A stretch of 57,849 bases of DNA. It comes from Pseudomonadota bacterium. Its GTDB lineage: Bacteria; Myxococcota_A; UBA796; SXON01. The stretch lies in NCBI GenBank assembly GCA_030684355.1, contig JAUXTN010000242.1, forward strand, positions 1 to 57,849. The letters are read 5' to 3'. The position numbers and the translations under genes were made by a program. Under the pieces are notes generated by a model that did no database searches, was not told where the DNA came from, and was given only the letters and a program-made list of their open reading frames with translations. Shown here piece by piece: positions 52,701-57,849 of the stretch (positions are counted from its first letter, which is position 1; the number at the start of each line of letters is the position of its first letter).

Positions 52701-53599
52701 CAGACCTTCTCCACGGTGCTCTTCCCGAACAGGCCAGACGGCTTGTAGAGCAGGATGCCGATGAGGAGCAGGAACGCGATGGCGTCGCGGTAGGTGGAGG
52801 CGAGGTAGCCGCTCACGAAGGTCTCGGCGAGGCCGAGGAGGAGCCCGCCAGCGACGGCGCCGGGGATGCTGCCGATGCCGCCGAGGACCGCGGCCACGAA
52901 CGCCTTCAGGCCGCCGGTCATGCCCATGTCCGGGCGGATCGTGTGCTTGTCGAGCGCGATGAGCAGCGCGGCCGCCCCCGCGAGCACGGAGCCGATCGCG
53001 AACGTGAAGGACACCACGCGGTCGACCGGGATGCCCATGAGCGCCGCGGTGTCGCGCGAGTGGCTGACCGCGCGCATCGCCCGCCCGATCTGCGTGCGCT
53101 CGACGATGTGGTGGAGGCCGAGCATGAGCGCGATCGTGACGCTGAAGGTGAGGACGTCCTGGCTACGGAGCGCGAGGCCGTCCGCGATCTGCCACTTGGC
53201 CTCGGGGAGCAGCGACGGGAAGCTCTGGAGCGCGCCGAACGCGAGCAGGCCGACGTTCTGGAGGAGGAGCGACACGCCGATGGCGGTGATCAGCATGTTC
53301 AGGCGCGACGAGCGCCGGAGCGGCCGGTAGGCCACCCGCTCGATCGTCATGCCGAGCACGGCGCAGAAGGTCATCGCCCCGACGGCGACGACGATCACGC
53401 CGGGGATGGTCGGGTTGGTGTCCACCCCCAGGAAGCGCGCCAGGTACAACGCCGCGAAGGCGCCCATCATGTAGACCTCGCCGTGGGCGAAGTTGATGAG
53501 CTGGAGCGTGCCGTAGACCATGGTGTAGCCGAGCGCGATCAAGGCATAGATCGCGCCCAACGACAGCCCGTTGATCAGCTGCTGGAGGAAGAGGGTCAC
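52700..53599 (-). CDS. livH: Branched-chain amino-acid ABC transporter permease LivH
   Basis: A 299-residue inner-membrane permease. LINGLSLGAIYALIALGYTM and YGTLQLINFAHGEVYMMGAF are the LivH signatures, and RTQIGRAMRAVSHSRDTAAL with MGIPVDRVVSFTFAIGS contains the coupling loop. It starts at GTG 53599, 3 bp after the livJ stop, so expression is tightly linked to the binding protein. Confidence 0.95.
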   Translation of the reverse strand: MTLFLQQLINGLSLGAIYALIALGYTMVYGTLQLINFAHGEVYMMGAFAALYLARFLGVDTNPTIPGVIVVAVGAMTFCAVLGMTIERVAYRPLRRSSRLNMLITAIGVSLLLQNVGLLAFGALQSFPSLLPEAKWQIADGLALRSQDVLTFSVTIALMLGLHHIVERTQIGRAMRAVSHSRDTAALMGIPVDRVVSFTFAIGSVLAGAAALLIALDKHTIRPDMGMTGGLKAFVAAVLGGIGSIPGAVAGGLLLGLAETFVSGYLASTYRDAIAFLLLIGILLYKPSGLFGKSTVEKV

Positions 53600-53602
53600 G
53601 GA

Positions 53603-54919
53603 CTACTTGGCGGCGGCCGGCACGGCCTCGACGGGGGGGGCGGCTGCCTCGGCCGGGGCGACCGCGGGGGCGGCTGCGCCGTCAGCGGGCGCGGCGCCCT
53701 CGGTGCCCGTGGGGGCGGGAGCGGTGGAGCCGCCCGGCGAGATCGACTCGACGAAGCGCGGGCCGTCCTTGGTGACCTCGACGACGACCGCCGGCTTCTC
53801 GGCGTTGCGGTCCTTGTCGATGGTGATCGTGCCGGTGACGCCGGGGAAGTTCTTCACGCGGGCCAGTTCGTCGCGGAGCGCGGCGCGCGCGGCCTTGCGG
53901 GCCCCCTCGGTGGCGGGCACGGCGGAGCGATCGGCGAACGCGGCGGCGTGCGCGGGGTTCTTCGCGACCTCGGTCATCGACTGGTAGAGGATCTTCGCGG
54001 AGTCGTAGCCGAGCGCGGCGAGGCCGTCGGGCTTCGTGCCGTACTTCGCCTGGTACTTCTTGATGAAGTCCTGCACGACGGGGCTCGGGTCGTCCACCGA
54101 GTAGTGGTTCGTGTAGAAGCCGCCGATGATGGCGTCCTGCCCGATGCCGACGAGCTGCTCGGAGTCCCAGCCGTCGCCGCCGAGGAGGATGCCCTTGTAG
54201 CCGCCGCCGCGGGCGTCCCGGGCGATGAGGCCGGTCTCCGTGTAGTACCCGGGGACGAAGATGGCGTCGGGGTTCTTGGACACGATGTTCGTGAGCTGGG
54301 CCTTGAAGTCGATGTCGTTCGCGGAGTACGCCTCTTCGGCGATGATCGTGCCGCCGAGGCTCACGAACGTCTCCTTGAAGTACTGCGCGAGGCCCACCGA
54401 GTAGTCGCTCTTCACGTCGGTCAGGACGGCGACGGTGCGCACGCCCTTCGTGTTGTAGGCGAACTGCGCGGCGGCGGTGCCCTGGAAGGGGTCGATGAAG
54501 CAGACGCGGAAGATGTAGTCGCCCACCTGGGTGACCTTCGGGGAGGTCGACGAGGGCGAGATCATCGGGACGCCCGCGGCCTGCGCGAGGGGCGCGGCGG
54601 CGAGCGAGGACGAGGACGCGACCTCGCCGAGGATGGCGACCGGGCGGTCCCGGGAGAGGAGCTTGCTCACCGTGGTGGCGGCCTCTTCGGGCTTGGAAGC
54701 GTCATCTTCGAGCACCATGCGGATCGGCACGCCGGCGATGCCTCCCGCGGCGTTCTGCTCCTCGGTGGCGATCTCGATGCCGTTCTTCGTGGAGAGCCCG
54801 AACGTCGCGGCGCCGCCGGTGAGGGAGCCGTACTGCCCGATGACGATCTCCTTGGTTTCCGGGGCTCCGCCGGAGCACGCGGCCAGGAACGTGGTGAGCA
54901 GGACGGTAGCGACGCGCAC
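53603..54919 (-). CDS. livJ: Branched-chain amino-acid binding lipoprotein
   Basis: A 438-residue periplasmic binding protein of the type I fold. MRVATVLLTTFLAAC is a lipoprotein signal (Cys15), so the protein is membrane-tethered rather than free. IVIGQYGSLTGGAATFGLST opens the binding domain, and VPMISPSSTSPKVTQVG and PDAIFVPGYYTETGLIAR are typical LivJ/K blocks. A tail of about 45 residues rich in Ala and Pro is unusual. The GTG start has AAGGAGG 5 nt upstream. First gene of the liv operon; the specific amino acid or peptide ligand cannot be told. Confidence 0.92.
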   Translation of the reverse strand: MRVATVLLTTFLAACSGGAPETKEIVIGQYGSLTGGAATFGLSTKNGIEIATEEQNAAGGIAGVPIRMVLEDDASKPEEAATTVSKLLSRDRPVAILGEVASSSSLAAAPLAQAAGVPMISPSSTSPKVTQVGDYIFRVCFIDPFQGTAAAQFAYNTKGVRTVAVLTDVKSDYSVGLAQYFKETFVSLGGTIIAEEAYSANDIDFKAQLTNIVSKNPDAIFVPGYYTETGLIARDARGGGYKGILLGGDGWDSEQLVGIGQDAIIGGFYTNHYSVDDPSPVVQDFIKKYQAKYGTKPDGLAALGYDSAKILYQSMTEVAKNPAHAAAFADRSAVPATEGARKAARAALRDELARVKNFPGVTGTITIDKDRNAEKPAVVVEVTKDGPRFVESISPGGSTAPAPTGTEGAAPADGAAAPAVAPAEAAAPPVEAVPAAAK

Positions 54920-54940
54920 GGAGCCTCCTTGAGGTGGCCG

Positions 54941-54968
54941 ATTCTATTGATCCGGGGGATCAAGTCAA
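54941..54968 (-). promoter_or_regulatory. liv operon promoter with palindromic operator in the spacer
   Basis: On the minus strand TTGACT (54968-54963) and TAGAAT (54946-54941) form a good sigma70 promoter with a 16-bp spacer. The spacer and one flanking base are the perfect inverted repeat TTGATCC-GGG-GGATCAA (54947-54963), a likely binding site for a dimeric regulator that would block RNA polymerase. The regulator gene is not in the window. Confidence 0.6.
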
Positions 54969-55072
54969 CCTGCGGACGGGACGCGGGCTTCCGGCGGACG
55001 CCCGTATCGGCGGGGCGAGCCGGGGGAAGCCGGCCCGGATCGGGCTCTCGCACGGTCGTGCACGCGAGTCCC

Positions 55073-55101
55073 TTGCCGTTCGCGCGGGCGTCGATTAGGA
55101 G
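55073..55101 (+). promoter_or_regulatory. Putative promoter of tRNA-Met
   Basis: TTGCCG (55073-55078) and TAGGAG (55096-55101) have a 17-bp spacer and end 11 nt before the tRNA. Confidence 0.4.
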
Positions 55102-55112
55102 GCCCGCGCGAT

Positions 55113-55189
55113 GGCTTCGTAGCTCAGTTGGTTAGAGCACGCGGTTCATACCCGCGGTGTCGTAGGTTCAAGTCCCACCGAAGCCACCA
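55113..55189 (+). tRNA. tRNA-Met (CAT), CCA encoded
   Basis: A 77-nt tRNA. Acceptor stem GGCTTCG pairs with CGAAGCC, the D-arm is AGCTCAGTTGGTTAGAGC, and the anticodon stem CGCGG/CCGCG frames TTCATAC with CAT at 55147-55149. The TpsiC loop is GGTTCAAGTCC. Position 1-72 is a normal G-C pair, so it is not the initiator; elongator Met is the best call, though Ile2 with lysidine also uses CAT. The 3' CCA is encoded. Confidence 0.93.
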
Positions 55190-55230
55190 CCTTCCTCCAG
55201 ACCCTTCCTCCAGACCGCTGCATCCAGACC

Positions 55231-55273
55231 CCGCCCGCCCGGTGCTCGACGCCGGGCGGGCGGTTTCAGTTTC
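55231..55273 (+). terminator. Intrinsic terminator after tRNA-Met
   Basis: A perfect 12-bp stem (CCGCCCGCCCGG/CCGGGCGGGCGG) with a 9-nt loop, followed by TTTCAGTTTC. It starts 42 nt after the tRNA. Confidence 0.75.
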
Positions 55274-55675
55274 GGGGTGGGGCGCGGTGGTGGGGGTGGG
55301 GCCCGGCGGGGGGCGCGGGTTCGCCCCGGCCGGGCGCGGAGGCGCAGGGGGCATCCCGGCGCCAACAGGTCGGAGCCCCACGCGGAAGACGAGGCCGGTG
55401 AGACCTGTCCCTGGCGGGCGCCCGCCTCCGTGGGGCGCGGCCATATTCGTTCGTGCCGCGTTCAGCCGCCGCGTGCCCAGTCGAGCCTTGTGGGTGAGCC
55501 TGCCCGAGAGTTGTTCGCCATTGTGAAAGTAATACGTAAGTGGCACAAACCGAACCATCGTGGCAGCCGTTGCCGAGGCGGCAGCGCAGGGAACGGCGGC
55601 TTCCAGGCGCGTTGTGTAGGTAGGCGCCGTCATGGATGGTCCTTGTTGGATGCGAGGATTCCATTGCCGGCATGA
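55274..55675. other. Non-coding gap after the tRNA terminator
   Basis: About 400 bp with no gene that I accept. The left part is G-rich low complexity (GGGGTGGGGCGCGG and similar) and the right part is less GC-rich. Open frames overlapping it, on either strand, run across the tRNA and terminator. GTGTAGGTAGG at about 55613 resembles the GTGTGTAG lead-ins near 15.1 and 15.8 kb but has no gene after it. No clear att site or integrase was found. Confidence 0.5.
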
Positions 55676-55681
55676 TAGGTT
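55676..55681 (+). promoter_or_regulatory. -10 element of a predicted leaderless promoter (GNAT gene)
   Basis: TAGGTT is followed by six bases and the ATG at 55688. No ribosome site fits in the gap. Confidence 0.45.
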
Positions 55682-55687
55682 GCCTCG

Positions 55688-56215
55688 ATGAACCTCGAGC
55701 TCGTGCCCTACTCACTGGAATACCTCGACGCATTCGCCCGCTGGCGTACACAAGCGGCGACGGTGCGGCACAATCCCCTGAAATCGCTGTCGATGCCCGA
55801 GCTCCAGTCCATGCTGGAAGCCGAGTGTGCCGACCTCGGCGGGGAGGGAGACACCGGGTACCGTTGGTTCGTGCGCGTCGACGGCGCCGTCGTCGGCAGC
55901 GTTTCGCTGAAGAACGTGAACGTGCAGATGGCGTACGCGGAGATCGGGTACGGCCTCTGCGAATCCGTCCACGGCCGCGGCGTGGGCACGGAGGCGGTCC
56001 GCCACCTCGTCGACCGGGCGTTCGGCGGGACATCGCTACGGCGGTTGGTCGCCTACGTGCACGACCAGAACGAGGCATCGTGCCGGCTGCTCGCGCGGTT
56101 GGGGTTCGCGCGGGAGGGGGTTCTGCGCGAGCACTACGTGATCGGGGGGCAGCCCGCCGACGAGGTCGTCTACGGGCTCCTGCGCCGCGAATGGGAAGGG
56201 TGGCGCCGGAGCTGA
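55688..56215 (+). CDS. GNAT-family N-acetyltransferase (RimJ/RimL-like)
   Basis: A 175-residue acetyltransferase. GSVSLKNVNVQMAYAEIGYG is the beta4/beta5 part, the acetyl-CoA loop is ESVHGRGVGTEAVRHLVDRA (Q/RxxGxG/A form), and LVAYVHDQNEASCRLLARLG with FAREGVLREHYVIG is the C-terminal pattern of RimJ/RimL-type enzymes. Target amines could be ribosomal N-termini, antibiotics or metabolites; nothing nearby narrows this. It stands alone between the tRNA and the multi-HTH gene. Confidence 0.9.
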   Translation: MNLELVPYSLEYLDAFARWRTQAATVRHNPLKSLSMPELQSMLEAECADLGGEGDTGYRWFVRVDGAVVGSVSLKNVNVQMAYAEIGYGLCESVHGRGVGTEAVRHLVDRAFGGTSLRRLVAYVHDQNEASCRLLARLGFAREGVLREHYVIGGQPADEVVYGLLRREWEGWRRS

Positions 56216-56377
56216 CTGTCGGGTCGAGCGTGCGCCGCCAACGCGTACGAAGCGCACGACCGTGCGGTCCATGTGTACGGGTGCAAGAATGCTATTTCTT
56301 GTATAGGTCCGGCTCGCACGTTGTGGAAGCGCGTCCTGCTTGGGTGATGCAAATGTTTGAGTAGGGAAGACAACCCC
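56216..56377. other. AT-richer intergenic stretch
   Basis: Between the GNAT stop and the multi-HTH promoter the base content is visibly lower in GC, with TGCTATTTCTTGTATAGG at about 56289-56306 and TGATGCAAATGTTTGAG further on. TATAGG might be another -10. No gene, hairpin or repeat was found. Confidence 0.4.
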
Positions 56378-56406
56378 TTGTCAGATTTTGCTCCATGCCG
56401 TTAGAG
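56378..56406 (+). promoter_or_regulatory. Promoter of the multi-HTH gene, predicted leaderless
   Basis: TTGTCA (56378-56383) and TTAGAG (56401-56406) have an ideal 17-bp spacer. The ATG at 56414 follows the -10 by 7 nt, and GGGG is too close to it to be a normal ribosome site. Confidence 0.5.
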
Positions 56407-56413
56407 GGGCGCC

Positions 56414-57849
56414 ATGAGCTCCTCCATTTCTTCCGTCGACCTCTCCTCCAATACCTGGTGGCCCGAACTCCTTTCCGTGAAGGACAGCCTGAGCTGGGCG
56501 GCGCTGTCCGCCCGGTTCGGTGTGAGCGCCAACAGCCTCCGGAGCGCACTGGCTGCGTCGGGTCAGTCCAAGGCGCCGATGGCGCCGGGCCGGAAGCCGA
56601 AGGGCACCTCCACCGATTCGCCCGTTTCCAAGCCGCGTACAGAGGCGAAGGCGCCCGCCACGGCGAAGGTCAAGGCTCCCAAGGCCGCTCCCGTTGCCAA
56701 GGTGGCTCCGGATGTCCGGCCGCGGAACACGAAGGCAGGCAAGCCCCGCCCCGTCGTGACTGCGCGTCAGGCGGAAGAGCCCAAGGTCGCCGCTGATCCG
56801 TTTGCGAAGGTGCGTGCCCAACTCGGCACGATTCCGGACGGTGAGGCCGCCACGCTCGCCGGCGTCACGGTGGACGAGGTGAAGGCCTACCGCCGCGAGC
56901 ATGGCATCGCGCCCTTCCGCAAGATTCCCCAGGCCGCCGCCGCCCCCGCCGTCGAGGCCGTGGTGGCGCCGCGCGCGAAGGGTGGCGAGGCCGACCAGGT
57001 GGTGCGTCGCCGCCGCGCGAATGCGGGCGGCGCTGTGGAAGAGGTGGTGCTCCGCGTCGTCGCGCCGGAGCCGGTTGCTCCCGCGCCCGCGCCCGCGGCC
57101 TCCGAGCCGGCAGCCAATCCGATGGAGGCGTTCCGCGACCAGCTCGGCAAGGTGGCCGACCACGTCATCGCCGGGCTCGCCAATGTCGACCGCACCCAGG
57201 TCGGTGCGTGGCGTCGCAAGTTGGGCGTGCCCGCCTATGATGGGTTCCGCCAGCGCAAGGCGCCTCCCGGATCCCCCTCGGCTTCGCAAGCCGCCTCCCC
57301 TTCTGTCGCGGCCAAGGCCCCCGCGCCCGCCCGCAAGGCTCGCGCGGCCCCCGCGCCGACCGACGCGGCGACGCGCGGCCGCCCCGGGCGGCGCTCCGCG
57401 ATCGACGCGCACGTCGCGCTCCTCGGCAAGCTGACCGACGCGGAGGTCGCCGCCAAGGCCAACGTGTCGCCCGCGGCGGTCACCCAATACCGCCTCCGCC
57501 GTGGCATCGCCGCGGCCGGGCGCTCGGCCGCCCCCGCCGCGGTATCCGCAGCGGCACCCAAGCAGGCGGCTCCCGTGGCCTCGGCGCCCCCGAGCCCCGC
57601 CGCGGCGCCGGCGGCGGTCCAACGCCGCCGCTCCAAGCTCGACGCGCACGCCCACCTCATCGGGGTCCTCGGGGACGCTGAGGTCGCGATGCTCGCCAAT
57701 GTCACGTCCGAGGGCGTGCGCCAGTACCGCCGTCGCCACGGCATCCCGTCGGCGGCAGGGCGTACGCGGGGGGAGGCCCCGGCGCTGTTCGTGGCGCCCA
57801 CCGCGGCTCCGGCCGCCGCGCCCGTCGCGGCGGCACCCGTCGCGGCCCC
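56414..57849 (+). CDS. Multi-HTH repeat protein with Ala/Pro/Lys-rich linkers (partial, open at right edge)
   Basis: At least 478 residues with no stop before the window ends. It starts MSSSISSVDLSSNTWWPELL. Five helix-turn-helix-like units are visible: about 20-50 (SWAALSARFGVSANSLRSAL), 130-172 (LGTIPDGEAATLAGVTVDEV, then KAYRREHGI), 237-280 (LGKVADHVIAGLANVDRTQV, then GAWRRKLGV), 330-370 (LGKLTDAEVAAKANVSPAAV, then TQYRLRRGI) and 409-449 (IGVLGDAEVAMLANVTSEGV, then RQYRRRHGI). The shared core is LGxLxDAEVAxxANVs...V..YRR..GI. Linkers of 50-80 residues are rich in Ala, Pro, Lys and Arg, like histone H1 tails. A multivalent DNA-binding or chromosome-organising role is inferred. I recall similar single HTH units elsewhere but not this architecture. 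Confidence 0.8.
   Translation, partial: MSSSISSVDLSSNTWWPELLSVKDSLSWAALSARFGVSANSLRSALAASGQSKAPMAPGRKPKGTSTDSPVSKPRTEAKAPATAKVKAPKAAPVAKVAPDVRPRNTKAGKPRPVVTARQAEEPKVAADPFAKVRAQLGTIPDGEAATLAGVTVDEVKAYRREHGIAPFRKIPQAAAAPAVEAVVAPRAKGGEADQVVRRRRANAGGAVEEVVLRVVAPEPVAPAPAPAASEPAANPMEAFRDQLGKVADHVIAGLANVDRTQVGAWRRKLGVPAYDGFRQRKAPPGSPSASQAASPSVAAKAPAPARKARAAPAPTDAATRGRPGRRSAIDAHVALLGKLTDAEVAAKANVSPAAVTQYRLRRGIAAAGRSAAPAAVSAAAPKQAAPVASAPPSPAAAPAAVQRRRSKLDAHAHLIGVLGDAEVAMLANVTSEGVRQYRRRHGIPSAAGRTRGEAPALFVAPTAAPAAAPVAAAPVAA

Noticed and set aside
55124..55633. Minus-strand ORF of 169 codons.
   Set aside because: It covers the tRNA-Met and its terminator and shows no protein family pattern.
55190..55687. 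Integrated element next to tRNA-Met.
   Set aside because: No integrase and no repeat of the tRNA 3' end were found within the window.

Overview
The window is very GC-rich, densely coded DNA from what looks like an uncultured myxobacterium-type bacterium (Myxococcota or a relative). The signs are many short lipoproteins with LxAC lipoboxes and Asp-Thr or Cys-rich mature parts, a lamin-tail protein ending in a MYXO-CTERM-like Cys/hydrophobic/Arg tail, an alpha-2-macroglobulin carrying AgmX/PglI-like Cys domains, and Hsp70 and CsbD stress genes. No species call is possible from the sequence alone.

Layout. 1-270 is non-coding repeat DNA: a 14-bp tandem array, then a 16-bp inverted repeat enclosing consensus -35 and -10 hexamers. 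370-8000 holds a START-like protein with a thiopurine methyltransferase, an Hsp70-like protein paired with a membrane HEAT-type protein, a small heat-shock protein, and a PaaZ/BoxD-type aldehyde dehydrogenase. 8068-13379 is a two-gene alpha-2-macroglobulin. 13.4-16.2 kb has murB, an Asp-Thr lipoprotein, a run of seven hairpins, a pterin dehydratase and a double CsbD protein. 16.2-21.4 kb is a minus-strand set in which glycogen phosphorylase sits behind two lipoprotein genes. 21.6-28 kb has a four-domain lamin-tail protein, a ThiO-like oxidase and an orphan FkbH-like protein. 28.0-35.0 kb encodes a urate breakdown route: PuuD urate hydroxylase, UraH, a fused allantoicase/OHCU decarboxylase and allantoinase, predicted to yield ureidoglycolate and urea. 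35-43.6 kb has a GH31 glycosidase lipoprotein, a porin/phosphatase operon and an OPT transporter. 43.7-50.2 kb has a peroxiredoxin, Sua5-type TsaC, a deacetylase-like/hydrolase fusion, a diacylglycerol-kinase-family enzyme and a divergent LTA-synthase-like enzyme. 50.2-54.9 kb is a complete branched-chain amino-acid ABC operon. The window closes with tRNA-Met and its terminator, a GNAT acetyltransferase, and a gene open at the right edge that encodes a protein with about five repeated helix-turn-helix units.

A feature shared by many genes is a TAnnnT-type -10 hexamer lying only 6-8 nt before the start codon with no Shine-Dalgarno sequence, which predicts many leaderless mRNAs. The most novel-looking items are the multi-HTH protein, the LtaS-like/lipid-kinase divergent pair, the split thioester-less macroglobulin, the hairpin run at 14.9-15.0 kb and the palindrome filling the liv promoter spacer. 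All functions are inferred from sequence patterns; no database search was run.
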